From NCBI GenBank assembly GCA_030149525.1, contig JASBRJ010000039.1:1-60300 (forward strand): a DNA stretch of 60,300 nucleotides. Reading direction: 5' to 3'. A program made the translations under genes and the position numbers. The stretch's first letter is position 1. Each line of letters starts with the position of its first letter. The stretch is from a bacterium (GTDB taxonomy: Bacteria; Vulcanimicrobiota; Xenobia; Xenobiales; JADMJV01). The notes beneath the pieces were generated by a model. It searched no databases. It was not told the DNA's origin and saw only the letters and a list, made by a program, of their open reading frames with translations. Shown here in pieces: positions 35,282 through 44,931 of the stretch.

Positions 35282-36343
35282 ATGAAGCGCGCATTAGTTA
35301 CAGGAATTACAGGGCAAGACGGCTCTCATTTGGCAGAGTTGTTACTCGAGAAAGGGTATGAGGTTCACGGCCTGGTTCGCCGAGCCAGTACTTTTAATCA
35401 CGAACGGATCCGGCATCTGTTCGAAACCCCCTACACTTCCGGTGACAAACTGACACTTCACTACGGCGACATGACCGACGGCACAAGTTTGGCTGTTATC
35501 GTGGACAGAGCCAGTCCCGACGAGGTTTACAATTTGGCCGCTCAATCCCATGTGAGAGTCTCTTTCGACGCTCCAGAATACACGGTGGACTCTGGAGCTA
35601 TGGGAACGCTTCGTCTGCTTGAGGCGGTGAGGGCTCAGCAGGCCAAAACCGGCAAACAGATTCGCTTTTATCAGGCTTCGAGTTCCGAGATGTTCGGTTC
35701 CACGCCGCCTCCCCAGAACGAGCAGACTCCGTTTCACCCCCGAAGCCCCTATGCGTGCGGAAAAGTCTTCTCTTTCTGGCAAGCCGTCAATTACCGGGAA
35801 GCGTACGACATGTTTTGCTGTAACGGTATTTTATTCAATCACGAAGGCCCTCGTCGTGGCGAACATTTTGTGACGCGAAAGATCACCCGCGCGGCAGCTC
35901 GGATCAAAGTCGGCCTTCAGCAGAAGCTTGCCCTGGGCAACCTGGATGCCAAGCGCGACTGGGGTTATGCCGGCGACTACGCTCGGGCTATGTGGATGAT
36001 GCTTCAAGCCGACGAGGCCGACGACTATGTGGTAGCCACGGGAGAAGCTTACAGCGTGAGGGACTTTCTGGTTGCCGCCTTCGGGTATTTGGAGCTCGAC
36101 TACGAAGAGTTCGTGGTGATTGACCCCGCTTTTATGCGTCCTTCCGAGGTCGATCATCTCCAGGGAGATGCCACCAAAATTCGTGAGAAACTGGGATGGA
36201 AGCCCGAGGTGAGCTTCAAAGAGCTTGTCGCCATGATGGTGGAGGAAGACCTGGAGCTCGCCAAACGAGAGAAAGTCCTCAAAGACGCCGGCTTTAACGT
36301 AGGTGCCAGAGGCACTTCCCGCAGCTACGTTCCTTTCTCCTAA
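35282..36343 (+). CDS. gmd: GDP-mannose 4,6-dehydratase
   Basis: Converts GDP-mannose to GDP-4-keto-6-deoxymannose, the first step to fucose, rhamnose or perosamine sugars. The 353-residue product has the NADP loop [12 protein letters not shown], the dinucleotide and SSEMFG block with the catalytic Ser/Glu, the Tyr-xxx-Lys pair in YACGK, and the family signature FNHEGPRRG followed by a VTRKITR motif. The start is the ATG at 35282, giving the family's usual N-terminus; a longer upstream frame overlaps the divergent gene. No downstream reductase is visible. The stop overlaps that of the DUF1501 gene by 4 bp (CTAA). Confidence 0.95.
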   Translation: MKRALVTGITGQDGSHLAELLLEKGYEVHGLVRRASTFNHERIRHLFETPYTSGDKLTLHYGDMTDGTSLAVIVDRASPDEVYNLAAQSHVRVSFDAPEYTVDSGAMGTLRLLEAVRAQQAKTGKQIRFYQASSSEMFGSTPPPQNEQTPFHPRSPYACGKVFSFWQAVNYREAYDMFCCNGILFNHEGPRRGEHFVTRKITRAAARIKVGLQQKLALGNLDAKRDWGYAGDYARAMWMMLQADEADDYVVATGEAYSVRDFLVAAFGYLELDYEEFVVIDPAFMRPSEVDHLQGDATKIREKLGWKPEVSFKELVAMMVEEDLELAKREKVLKDAGFNVGARGTSRSYVPFS

Positions 36344-37569
36344 CCTCTCAAGACGGACATGGGCTCACCCGACCATCGGGGAAAGAGTTGTCGGCCGGTT
36401 GGGATTTTGAGATGCTGACCGGCAACCCCGGCAAAGAGGCGTCGGAAGTCCGTGGTGACCGGTAGATCACGGCCGTCTTCCAGGGAATCCTTGGTGAGCG
36501 AGCCGACCTCTCCATAAACCTTGCCGCCGTTCACCTCACCGCCTAGTACGAACATACAAGAACCGCGCCCATGATCGGTTCCTCCCGAGCCGTTCTGGGC
36601 AACCGTACGCCCGAATTCGGTCATGGTCATCAAGACAACGCGGTCTTGATAGGAGCCGAGATCGGTCCAGAAGGCGTGGATGGACTCGGAGAGATCCCTG
36701 GCTCTTCTTGCGAAAGCTCCCTGATGTTTTCCCTGTCCGCGATGGGTATCCCAGCCGTTGGACTCGGCGAAGGCGATCTCGAGCCCCACTCCGCTCTTGA
36801 TAAGAAAGGCGATTTGGCGCAATGACCGACCCAAAGGAGAGTTGGGATAGTTCGCTTCGTGGGCGGGTTTGTAAGCCTGGTACCGTTTAGCGCTGAGGAT
36901 GTCGGCGGCTTCGAACGCCTCCGAGCCTCGCCTTTGCAGGGCTTGTTGGGTGGCGGATTGATAGAGCTTTTCTAGACTGTCCTCCGTCTCTTTGGAAGAG
37001 GCTTTGAGCTTAAAGTCGTCCAGTGAAGAGATGGAAAGGGTAGGGCGTTCGCCGTAAAGCGACTTGGGAGTGGATTCGGTCATAGCCACACTCTGGAACG
37101 GTGTGGACTCGTGTCCAAGGAGTCCCGTGGCACGATTGAGCCAACCGGAGGCAGCCCCTTTGCGGTCCACGATGCCGGTTTCCATGTAGTCCTGGGCGTC
37201 GAAGTGAGACCGGGTGGTGTTTGGAGAGCCGATACCGTGGACGATGGCGAGTTGGCCCTCGGTGAAGTGTTGATGGAGAGGTTGGAGTCCGGGATGAAGG
37301 CCAAATCGACCGTCCAGAGTGAGCAGTCCGGTGTCGCCCTGGGCGGGGAGGAGAAGTTGAGGTCGAAGTTTGCTCAAGCTTTCGTTGCCTATGGGTTGGC
37401 AAGCCATGAGTCCATCCATGGCTCCTCTTTGAAAAAGACATACCAGAGTCTTGGTCTTGCCGATAGGTTCAGCTGAGGCGGTGCGGGCAAGAAATGATGG
37501 GAGTCCTCCCCAGCCGCAAGACAAAACCGCCAGGGCACCTCCCCTTAAGAACGCTCTCCGTGTCCACAT
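36340..37569 (-). CDS. DUF1501 protein with twin-arginine signal
   Basis: A 409-residue exported protein of the DUF1501 (sulfatase-like-fold) family. The Tat-type signal has RRAFLRGG and cleavage near TASA. Family segments seen are [35 protein letters not shown], and [15 protein letters not shown], where the Asp/His residues form the metal-like site. It follows the DUF1800 gene by 3 bp; these two families are found paired in many genomes and are assumed to act together at the cell surface. The function is unknown. Confidence 0.92.
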   Translation of the reverse strand: MWTRRAFLRGGALAVLSCGWGGLPSFLARTASAEPIGKTKTLVCLFQRGAMDGLMACQPIGNESLSKLRPQLLLPAQGDTGLLTLDGRFGLHPGLQPLHQHFTEGQLAIVHGIGSPNTTRSHFDAQDYMETGIVDRKGAASGWLNRATGLLGHESTPFQSVAMTESTPKSLYGERPTLSISSLDDFKLKASSKETEDSLEKLYQSATQQALQRRGSEAFEAADILSAKRYQAYKPAHEANYPNSPLGRSLRQIAFLIKSGVGLEIAFAESNGWDTHRGQGKHQGAFARRARDLSESIHAFWTDLGSYQDRVVLMTMTEFGRTVAQNGSGGTDHGRGSCMFVLGGEVNGGKVYGEVGSLTKDSLEDGRDLPVTTDFRRLFAGVAGQHLKIPTGRQLFPRWSGEPMSVLRG

Positions 37570-37572
37570 ATT

Positions 37573-39339
37573 CTATCTCCTCTGAAATTCGGGTGTGCCG
37601 ATGATAAGGCCCACCAGGGTCGCTGCTCGTTGTTGGTCCGGTGTGAGGGTCATTCGAGGGATCTCTTGCCCGTCGATTCGCCCTCCCAGGTTCGGTCGTG
37701 CTTCGAATTTGGATATTCTTTCCAGCTTGAGGTTTTCCGGGTTGGCCATAAGGCTTTTGATGGTCTGCTCGGTCTTGGCGTCATGGCGCTCGGGTAAAAG
37801 AAGGTCCAGGGCACGGTACATGTCGGAGTTCTCCCGGGCCGGATAAGTGAAGCCCGGCACCCAGCCTCTGGCCGCGTGAAGACCAAAATTGACTCGGTTC
37901 AGGACGGTGGAGGAACTCACCCAAAATTCCGCTTTGTCTGGGAATCCGGTAGGGGCCTGGTAGTTGTAAAGGGGGTGTCCCATTTTGGCGAGCCAGCCAT
38001 AGAGGGCAAAGGAGGGATAAAGTTCGCCTTCCAGGGCGCGACTGGCGCTGACCACCAACTCGAACGGTGTCTTGACTTTGGCGTTCAGATTTTTCCTGTC
38101 CCAAAATCCGTCGGTACGTGCGAGAGCTTTTACGACCGTTTTTATGTCGCCGTTGGAAGAGCGGAAGGCTTTTTCGATCTCTTTGATATCGGCTTCCGCA
38201 GGGCTGTCGGAAATAAAACGGACCGCAAGCTTTTGTGCGATGTGGTGAGCGGTGCTAGGGTGGCGGGTTAGGATGTCCAAAACCCGTTCTCCCTCCTCAA
38301 CGCCCCCACCGGCCGGGAAGTCGTGGCCCAAGATTTTTTTACGGCCTGCGTCGTGGGTGAGTGCTGCAAAAAGGAATCCGCCCTCTTGCTCCATCCCCAG
38401 GGCCTCTCCCATAGCCCGGTTATCCTCTACCATCTTTTGCATTCTGGGAGCCAGTATGGTCCATCCGGTGAAGGCACGTGCCACTTCCACTACGTCCTGT
38501 TGGGTGTAGCCACCATCCACGCCAAGAGTGTGGAGTTCCATGAGTTCACGGGCGTAGTTTTCGTTGAGACCTTTTTTGCGCCGATTGAATCGCTTTTGAA
38601 GATTCTTCTTCCGCTCGGGGGGCACTGACATTTCACCCATTTTCATCTCGGCTGTCGTCATCTGGTCTTTGTTGGCCGTAGAGTTGGCGTTGTCGAGATA
38701 TAGGAGCATGGCTGGATGCCTGGCGGTTGCCCCCAGAAGCGTTCTGAAGTCGCCCAGGGCGTTGGGTCGTATGGCGTCTCGTTCGTAGCCCAGCATGTAA
38801 CGCCGGGCGCGGTTGTTCGAGGCGGCCACATTGAAGTGATTGAACCAGAAGTCGGTGAGAACCTCGCGAAGAGTGTTTTCGCTGTATCTTGCGTGGAGTA
38901 GTCGTTGACCAAAAAGGGTCAGCAAGAGTTCTCGAGGCGGTCGAAAGCCTGCTTCGACAAGCATATCTTTCGCTTTTTTGTAGTCGGGCTTACCATCGTC
39001 TTTGGTGAAGCCTTTCTCTTGCAGCATCTTGCGAACTTCGTTGGGATTGGGATAGGTGGCCAGAAGTTGCTTTTCGTCCATGCCATAGGCGGGTGGGAGT
39101 ATAGCCAGTTTCTGGTTCAATTCCTCTTCGGGTAGATCCGCTCGAAGCTGCCGATCTAACCACTTTTCCAGTCCCATTCGGGCAACTTTGTCCACTTCAC
39201 CGGGGCGAGCGCCGTAAGAAAACCTCGCCAACATGTGGGCGGCAGCTTCTCTTTTGCTGAAACCGTGTTCGGCGTAGGGGAGTTCGGCCAGGGCGATTTG
39301 GGCCATGAGGAAGATGATCCCGACAAGTTTCCACTTCAT
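37573..39339 (-). CDS. DUF1800 protein, exported
   Basis: A 588-residue protein of the DUF1800 family with a signal peptide (MKWKLVGIIFLMAQIALA). I use the ATG at 39339; a TTG six codons upstream is the alternative. Family blocks visible are HMLARFSYGARPGEV, WFNHFNV, RRYMLGYERDAIR, NENYARELMELHTLG, and QQDVVEVARAFTGWT. It is the upstream partner of the DUF1501 gene in a two-gene operon. DUF1800 proteins are thought to be exported and linked to cell-envelope or secretion tasks, without proof. Confidence 0.92.
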   Translation of the reverse strand: MKWKLVGIIFLMAQIALAELPYAEHGFSKREAAAHMLARFSYGARPGEVDKVARMGLEKWLDRQLRADLPEEELNQKLAILPPAYGMDEKQLLATYPNPNEVRKMLQEKGFTKDDGKPDYKKAKDMLVEAGFRPPRELLLTLFGQRLLHARYSENTLREVLTDFWFNHFNVAASNNRARRYMLGYERDAIRPNALGDFRTLLGATARHPAMLLYLDNANSTANKDQMTTAEMKMGEMSVPPERKKNLQKRFNRRKKGLNENYARELMELHTLGVDGGYTQQDVVEVARAFTGWTILAPRMQKMVEDNRAMGEALGMEQEGGFLFAALTHDAGRKKILGHDFPAGGGVEEGERVLDILTRHPSTAHHIAQKLAVRFISDSPAEADIKEIEKAFRSSNGDIKTVVKALARTDGFWDRKNLNAKVKTPFELVVSASRALEGELYPSFALYGWLAKMGHPLYNYQAPTGFPDKAEFWVSSSTVLNRVNFGLHAARGWVPGFTYPARENSDMYRALDLLLPERHDAKTEQTIKSLMANPENLKLERISKFEARPNLGGRIDGQEIPRMTLTPDQQRAATLVGLIIGTPEFQRR

Positions 39340-39442
39340 ACTCCTAATATAGGACAACCGTTTAAAACCGGCCTTTGAGAAAGCTTAAGATTTTTTAAAA
39401 GTCGTTCAGACCGTTTTCAGGCTTCGGCTCTAGAATAGTCCC

Positions 39443-40837
39443 ATGCAGGTTCGCTCACATCAACCCAAGCTCGTGGTAACGAGTTCCAACACGTTCTGGG
39501 ACTCGAAAGAGGCTGTTGAGGGACAGTTGGTCCAGGATGATTTTCTTGGACTCAAAGACTCCAAGGCGGACCAGGTGGAAATTGGAGCGGCTATTTACAA
39601 TGAGCCTCTTGCGGCCAAGCTTCGTCGCAAGGCGCCCGGGGCGGTAGGAACCGGAGTTGGCGCAGGCCTGGTGGCCGGCGCCGTGGCTTTTACCGTGGGT
39701 ATGTCTTTGCCCGGGGCGTTGTTTCTGGGCGGGGCGTTGGCTCTCTCTCGAGTTGTCGGTATGGGTCTTGAGGCTCTGGCCGAGCGCTGGAAATTCAAGG
39801 ATATACCCGAGGGACTGGCTCTTCCACACACATCCCAGCAAGGTTTCACTCTCAAGAGTGACGGAAGTTCCCCTTCGGATGCTTTGCAAGCTTTGGGAGC
39901 GTATCACCTCAAGGAGTACCCTTCCTCGTTTCAGGTCCTTCACATGAACGGCCACGGCCACGGCGCCAAAGCGGTGGCTGGACTGAGTGGCGACGAGGCC
40001 CGAAAGGCTGCCTTAGAAGCGGTGGCCGCGGGTGGACGGAAGTTCGATGTGGCTTTTTACGAGACTTGCTACGGGTCGAACTTTGAATTTCTCTATGGAC
40101 AGGCCGGAGCCGCTGACTTTGCTGTGGCTTTTGAGGATCAGGCGCCGAAGTCGAACAGTTACACGAAGAGAGTGCCGGTAGACGAGATTCTGGCCGTGCC
40201 TCTCGAGTTCACGTCCCCTCGAGAGGCGGCCCAAGGTATGGCGGCTCGAGCCGGCGCGCACTTCGAACGGGATGAGCCACCGGCGATCTCCAAGGTGCCC
40301 CTGGCTGATCGTCTTATGCCGGAACACAGGGACAAGTTTTTTCTCAATACCGATAGCACCGTTGTGGCTGTCGATCTCCAAGAGCTGCAAGCGGACCTGG
40401 CCCCACAGTTGGATAAAGTGGGTCGTCTTTTGGTCTCGGCTTACCGAGAGTCGCCCGAGGTCAAAAACCTCGTACACCAAGCACGAAGAAAGAACAAGGT
40501 TGATGAAGTCGGAGACCTGGTTGATATGGGTGGGTTTTTGACGGATATTCGCAAAGGCTTGGGAGAGCGGGAGCCGGAACTGGCGGCGGCCATCGGCTCA
40601 GCGGAGCGAGAACTCGGGGAAACGATTATCGGGAAGCGTACCGGCAAAGATTTTCCTCTCAGTGGTCTGACCTTTCATACCAGGCCCAACGCTATCACTT
40701 TCCGTCGCCCCGCTTCCTCGGCTTATGAAAACGAGGGTTTGCCCAAGAATTGGGTAGGCTTCGTCGAGGAGGCATTTCTTGGCCTTCCGGTGGCTTTGAG
40801 TGATGCCATGACCAATTTGAGAAGCCGTTCTATTTAG
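39443..40837 (+). CDS. Putative clostripain/caspase-like (C11-type) cysteine peptidase with membrane segments
   Basis: A 464-residue protein. Two hydrophobic segments lie at about residues 68-107 (GVGAGLVAGAVAFTVGM and ALFLGGALALSRVVG). Then a core resembles the clostripain/caspase fold: a strand ending LHMNGHGHG (His171, His173), and after a helix FDVAFYETCYGSNFEFLY with Cys209, where C11 peptidases have the motif D-x-C-L-M-x-x-x-E. A following AAADF-type strand and acidic loop fit the same fold. The C-terminal 230 residues are unassigned. I infer the family from this His/Cys pair and spacing only; a non-enzymatic use is possible. Confidence 0.6.
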   Translation: MQVRSHQPKLVVTSSNTFWDSKEAVEGQLVQDDFLGLKDSKADQVEIGAAIYNEPLAAKLRRKAPGAVGTGVGAGLVAGAVAFTVGMSLPGALFLGGALALSRVVGMGLEALAERWKFKDIPEGLALPHTSQQGFTLKSDGSSPSDALQALGAYHLKEYPSSFQVLHMNGHGHGAKAVAGLSGDEARKAALEAVAAGGRKFDVAFYETCYGSNFEFLYGQAGAADFAVAFEDQAPKSNSYTKRVPVDEILAVPLEFTSPREAAQGMAARAGAHFERDEPPAISKVPLADRLMPEHRDKFFLNTDSTVVAVDLQELQADLAPQLDKVGRLLVSAYRESPEVKNLVHQARRKNKVDEVGDLVDMGGFLTDIRKGLGEREPELAAAIGSAERELGETIIGKRTGKDFPLSGLTFHTRPNAITFRRPASSAYENEGLPKNWVGFVEEAFLGLPVALSDAMTNLRSRSI

Positions 40838-40903
40838 CCGGACTTCTAGGATATCTGAACAAGGACGCTGAAACGGCCAGGGCCGAAAGGAGCGTCCATT
40901 TTT

Positions 40904-42250
40904 ATGCGCGTTGGAATTATAGGAACGGGGTACGTCGGACTCGTCACGGGAGCGGGTTTGGCCGAGATGGGGAATCAGGTCGTTTGTGTCGATCTCGATG
41001 AAGACCGGATCCGAAAGATCAAGAAGGGAGTGATCCCCTTCTATGAACCCGGACTTCCGGAGTTGGTCGACAGCAATCTGCGAGAGGGCCGACTACGTCT
41101 GACCACAGACATCAAATCCGCGGTGGAGAACTGCCGAATACTCTTTCTCGCGGTGGGTACGCCGTCTAATCCTGACGGGACCGCAGACCTCTCTGCCGTC
41201 CACCAGGTGGCCACGTCTATAGGCAAGTACATGAACGGGCCCAAGTTAGTCGCTACCAAGAGTACGGTTCCCGTCGGTACGGCCAACGTTGTAAAGGACC
41301 TCATAGAGGCCGAGACCAACCATAAGGTTTCCGTTGTGGCCAACCCGGAGTTTCTGGCTCAAGGTAGTGCGGTGAATGACTTTCTGCGCCCCAATCGTGT
41401 GATTATCGGCTCCGACGACGAGGAGGCTTTGAGTCTCATCAAGGAACTTTACTCGCCTTTTCTGAGAACCGGCAACCCGATTATCACCATGGATCTGGCG
41501 TCCGCCGAGATGACCAAATATGTCTCGAACGCTTTTCTAGCCACTAAGATCAGCTTTATGAACGAAATGAGCCGCCTTTGTGAGCAGGTTGGAGCCGATG
41601 TGGAGTCGGTGCGAATCGGAATCGGCTCAGACCCCCGGATCGGCAAGAAATTCATGTTCCCAGGCGTGGGTTACGGCGGTTCATGCTTGCCGAAGGACAA
41701 TCGGGCGCTTCTCCATATGGGGCGAGAACATGGCGCCAATCTCCCGATGGTCGAGGCTGCGCTTGAAAATAACGAACTACAAAGATCGAATTTTATTAAG
41801 AAGTTGTTCGGTCTTTTCGATAACGACTTGACGGGTAAGAGGGTCGCTTTATGGGGCCTTTCATTTAAGCCGCAGACAGACGATACTAGGGAGGCTCCTT
41901 CGCTTGAGATCGTGGAGAAATTAGTGCAGGCCGGGGCCACTGTCTGGGCCTATGATCCTCAGTCTTCCAATCAGCCCTTCGAGAAGCATGGAAAGTCTTT
42001 CCGTCGGGTCGATAGCTCTTATGCTGCCTGTGATGGAGCCGATGTTCTTTGCATTCTAACAGAGTGGCACGAGTTCCGTCGGCCAAACTTTGACCGGATT
42101 CTCAAGCTTCTCAAGAATCCGTGGGTTGTCGACGGACGAAATCTCTATGATCCCGTTCGAATGACGCAGCGTGGCCTGTTGTATCTTGCTATGGGACGCA
42201 GCAACGAGCAGGACATGGCTCAGAAGTCTGAGGTTGAGAGCGTTTCGTGA
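40904..42250 (+). CDS. UDP-glucose 6-dehydrogenase
   Basis: Oxidises UDP-glucose to UDP-glucuronate for surface polysaccharide. The 448-residue protein has the NAD loop GTGYVGLVTGAGLAE, the catalytic Cys261 in GYGGSCLPKD, and the conserved Lys and Asn blocks (NPEFLAQGSAV, KYVSNAFLATK). The length is typical. AAAGGAG lies 11 bases before the ATG. Its stop overlaps the start of the phosphatase gene that follows by one base (TGATG), so the two are translationally coupled. It is distinct from the WecC-type dehydrogenase at 33949. Confidence 0.94.
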   Translation: MRVGIIGTGYVGLVTGAGLAEMGNQVVCVDLDEDRIRKIKKGVIPFYEPGLPELVDSNLREGRLRLTTDIKSAVENCRILFLAVGTPSNPDGTADLSAVHQVATSIGKYMNGPKLVATKSTVPVGTANVVKDLIEAETNHKVSVVANPEFLAQGSAVNDFLRPNRVIIGSDDEEALSLIKELYSPFLRTGNPIITMDLASAEMTKYVSNAFLATKISFMNEMSRLCEQVGADVESVRIGIGSDPRIGKKFMFPGVGYGGSCLPKDNRALLHMGREHGANLPMVEAALENNELQRSNFIKKLFGLFDNDLTGKRVALWGLSFKPQTDDTREAPSLEIVEKLVQAGATVWAYDPQSSNQPFEKHGKSFRRVDSSYAACDGADVLCILTEWHEFRRPNFDRILKLLKNPWVVDGRNLYDPVRMTQRGLLYLAMGRSNEQDMAQKSEVESVS

Positions 42251-42678
42251 TGTTGCCGGTTTTGCAAGTGAGTGAAAAGCTTTTTCGCTCTCCACAGCCT
42301 GATTTTGAGGATTTTCTGGCATTTCGTGGTCGCGGAATCAAGGCGGTCGTCAATCTTCGAGAAGAGGCTACAGAGAGCGCTTTTTTTGCTAAGCAGGCGA
42401 AGCTTGAGTACAAGTACTTGCCCGTTACAGACTGGCAGTTACCGACCTTTGAACAGGTCGACGAGTTTCTAGCGTTCGTGGAGTCCTCCGGGCCCGCGCT
42501 TGTCCACTGCGCTGCGGGCGTCGGACGCACGGGCACGTTCGTGGCCTGTTACAGAATTCGTCAAGGGATGGGTGTTGAAGAAGCCCTGGATCTGACGAAT
42601 CAGGAGACGCCTCTAGAGGGAGTCACGATGAACGGCATTCAGATAGATTTTGTTAAGGATTTCGCGGCTAGACTTTGA
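42250..42678 (+). CDS. Dual-specificity/tyrosine protein phosphatase
   Basis: A 142-residue phosphatase with the cysteine signature HCAAGVGRTG (Cys87, Arg93) and a general-acid Asp61 in VTDWQLPT, so the catalytic set is complete. The size fits the small cyanobacterial/archaeal DSP-like group. Start ATG at 42250 overlaps the last base of the UDP-glucose dehydrogenase stop. In many bacteria UDP-glucose dehydrogenase is controlled by tyrosine phosphorylation, so this placement points to a regulator of that enzyme or of the polysaccharide locus downstream. A strong terminator follows. Confidence 0.9.
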   Translation: MLPVLQVSEKLFRSPQPDFEDFLAFRGRGIKAVVNLREEATESAFFAKQAKLEYKYLPVTDWQLPTFEQVDEFLAFVESSGPALVHCAAGVGRTGTFVACYRIRQGMGVEEALDLTNQETPLEGVTMNGIQIDFVKDFAARL

Positions 42679-42683
42679 CAAAA

Positions 42684-42722
42684 AAAAAGAACGAGTCCTC
42701 ACCCGGCAGACTCGTTCTTTTT
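42684..42722. terminator. Bidirectional terminator
   Basis: A 14-bp stem (AAAAAGAACGAGTC and GACTCGTTCTTTTT) with an 11-base loop. It has a T run on the plus strand within the arm and a longer one on the minus strand. It serves the phosphatase gene and the convergent export-protein gene. Confidence 0.93.
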
Positions 42723-42728
42723 GGTGGG

Positions 42729-43919
42729 CTATAGAGTGAATAGCCTGGCGATTGAGAAGACGCCTAGGATGTCCTGGAAGAAGGGGCCGAAGAGGCTTCC
42801 CTTTTTGTTCTTGGGAGGGACAAAGACCAGGTCGCCGTCGCTAATCGGTACGACAATGTCAGCCTTGCCCTCCTTGAAGTATTCTTCCAAGTTGTACTCT
42901 TCCCGGTTATCCCTGTTTTTCTTGACGTCGGCGGCCCGAACGACAAGGATCTTGCGGATATCTGAGTCAGCACTGACCTTTGCAGGCAAGATATCGATAA
43001 GTGTCTCGTTCCCCCTCAGTGGGATAGGGCCCGGATCTGTAACGGCTCCAAGTAAGACCGCCTGCCGGGCAGGAACGGTGAGGATGTCTCCGGCCTGCAG
43101 TTGCTGGGCCTCCTCAGGAATTGGTTCGGTGGAGTCTGGAGTGAGATCGAGAACGATAGGTTCCGGCAGCGTGGCTCTGATCAGCCTCACTCTTTTCAGG
43201 GAGGCAACTTCTTTTGCTCCTCCCGCTGCCAGGATCGCTTGACGCGGATCGCCATTGACTCGGCTGACTGAATAAACGCCTGGTGAGGTCACTTCACCGG
43301 AGACGCTCACCGGTGATCCGGCGAGTATGTAAAGTATGTCCCCCGACCGCACCTTGGTGAGGCCTCCGCCTTTCTCCGGCCGAAGCGAGACTTCAACTCG
43401 TTCCTCTCCTCGAAGAAGGACGGCGCGGTCTGAGTCGGCTTTCTCCGAGAGTCCACCGGCGGCAGCAATGACGTCCAGAACGGAAGCTCCGACGCCAACC
43501 TGGAAAGTTCCTTGCCGCTTGGCTTCTCCCAGGACGGCCACCGAGTGTTGGGCAACTCTTATGATACCTAGTCTGAAGGCAGGGTTTCTCAGTTCCTTGC
43601 TCAGACGATCCTCTAGCACTCCTCTGAGGTCTTTCAGGGTTCGGCCCGAGGCTTCCACGTCTCCAACGAGAGGATGGTAGAAGTGCCCGTCCACGCGGAT
43701 GTCGTAAATCGTTGGCACTTCTGGGAGGGCTGCGATGTTGAACTCAATCCGATCACCTGGTCGGAGAATGTGCTCTTCACTGCTCAGGGTCGTAAGCGAG
43801 CCACCGTCTATAGATGGGAGCGTGGCCGGAAGATTGCCGCCTCCGTCAGGTTGTGCCCAGCTAGGAATAACCTGAAAGATGAGAAGAAAAATAAGTAGGA
43901 TGGCAATTCGATTCTTCAT
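42729..43919 (-). CDS. Polysaccharide export protein (Wza-type, SLBB domains)
   Basis: Outer-membrane/periplasmic polysaccharide exporter. The 396 residues begin with a signal peptide (cleavage near SWAQ). A Poly_export domain follows (ILRPGDRIEFNIAALPE, IRVDGHFYHPLVGDVEASGR), then three SLBB-type repeats (VAVLGEAKRQGTFQVG, VSVSGEVTSPGVYSV, VLLGAVTDPGPIPL) and a hydrophobic C-terminal helix. No lipobox Cys is seen, unlike classical Wza. It heads the minus-strand half of the polysaccharide locus, downstream of the FecR gene. A Wzc-type kinase is not in the window. Confidence 0.93.
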   Translation of the reverse strand: MKNRIAILLIFLLIFQVIPSWAQPDGGGNLPATLPSIDGGSLTTLSSEEHILRPGDRIEFNIAALPEVPTIYDIRVDGHFYHPLVGDVEASGRTLKDLRGVLEDRLSKELRNPAFRLGIIRVAQHSVAVLGEAKRQGTFQVGVGASVLDVIAAAGGLSEKADSDRAVLLRGEERVEVSLRPEKGGGLTKVRSGDILYILAGSPVSVSGEVTSPGVYSVSRVNGDPRQAILAAGGAKEVASLKRVRLIRATLPEPIVLDLTPDSTEPIPEEAQQLQAGDILTVPARQAVLLGAVTDPGPIPLRGNETLIDILPAKVSADSDIRKILVVRAADVKKNRDNREEYNLEEYFKEGKADIVVPISDGDLVFVPPKNKKGSLFGPFFQDILGVFSIARLFTL

Positions 43920-43981
43920 ATTGCGGAGGCTCCTCTATCCTCGGATGATCTCCTGCCCGTTTTGGCCGCTTTCAAACATAG

Positions 43982-44010
43982 AAAAATACCGGCCCGAGTG
44001 GCCGGTATTT
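43982..44010 (-). terminator. Rho-independent terminator for the FecR gene
   Basis: Minus-strand hairpin AAATACCGGCC/GGCCGGTATTT (11 bp, 5-base loop) followed by a T run. It lies 25 bp after the FecR stop and before the export-protein gene, so these two genes probably have separate transcripts or only partial read-through. Confidence 0.9.
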
Positions 44011-44034
44011 CAAAAGTCGTCTTCTAGACCGAAT

Positions 44035-44904
44035 TTAGGGCAGTGACGGAGAAGGTACGTTGTCGTCCCCGTTGTCGCTGGCCAGAATGATGATCGCAGC
44101 GATGCCGCCCATTCCACCAAGTACCCAGGGCATGTAGTTAGGGCCCTTCTCCTCGGGAGGAATGTCGCCACCCTTGTCCTCGTCGTCATCGTTCTGCTCA
44201 CCCTGGGCGAGCAGGGCTTCGCCTTCGTCGGAACTGGCGCTGGGGTTTTGGCCCGGACCCATCATGTCTTGGTTGGGAGCAGCGTCGTTGACTTGTACAT
44301 CAGGGATGTCATCCTCGAATGCGACTTCCGGCTGGTCGTTGCTGACAGACTGAAGCGCTACGAGATTCTGAAAGCTGGCTAGAGTGACTTGAGCCAACTT
44401 CGGCAGGTCTTTCAGCGATTCAAGGGTCGCGCTCTCGCCGGTTGTCGACGCAATTCTTGCATCGCCGGAAAGAGTTTGGAGTTCAGCGCCACTCGGACCG
44501 GTCTCGAATACAAACTCACCGCCTGAGGCGGTTGCCTCTGCTTGGTAAGCGTTCACTTTGATATCGGTGTTAGCCGCAACCAGAGCCTTGCCGGTCAGGA
44601 GATAAACTTCAGGCTGGCCTTTCGCACTCTTGGTGAGTCTGAACTCAGATTGAGGAGAAAAGCGAACTCTGTTCCCGTTGTCAAAAACGAGCGTCAAGTG
44701 GCTTTCCTCGCCCAGAGAGACTGCCTCGTCAAGAGGAAGCTGATCAGAGGCGATGGTGCCTCCATCTCTCATTGTGATCTTTCCAACGGAAGCTTCGACG
44801 GCTACCGAAGGTGCTTTCTCGCCGCTCGGAGCTGCGAGAACCGGTGAGGCCCCTAAGCTCAGAAACGCGAAAAGCGTAAAACTTGCTATTACTTTCTTAC
44901 TCAT
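44035..44904 (-). CDS. FecR-domain protein with C-terminal membrane segment
   Basis: A 289-residue exported protein. A signal peptide (cleavage near VLAA) leads into a FecR-type beta domain (VGKITMRDGG, SHLTLVFDNGNRVRFSPQSEFRL, GEFVFETGPSG). The C-terminal third is acidic and low in complexity (DDEDKGGDIPPEEKG), ending in a hydrophobic helix (PWVLGGMGGIAAIIILAS). Domains of this type bind extracytoplasmic ligands. Its position between the export protein and the polymerase/ligase suggests a part in polysaccharide export. Confidence 0.88.
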   Translation of the reverse strand: MSKKVIASFTLFAFLSLGASPVLAAPSGEKAPSVAVEASVGKITMRDGGTIASDQLPLDEAVSLGEESHLTLVFDNGNRVRFSPQSEFRLTKSAKGQPEVYLLTGKALVAANTDIKVNAYQAEATASGGEFVFETGPSGAELQTLSGDARIASTTGESATLESLKDLPKLAQVTLASFQNLVALQSVSNDQPEVAFEDDIPDVQVNDAAPNQDMMGPGQNPSASSDEGEALLAQGEQNDDDEDKGGDIPPEEKGPNYMPWVLGGMGGIAAIIILASDNGDDNVPSPSLP

Positions 44905-44931
44905 ATCCCTACCCCAGTCTCTTTTCTGAAG

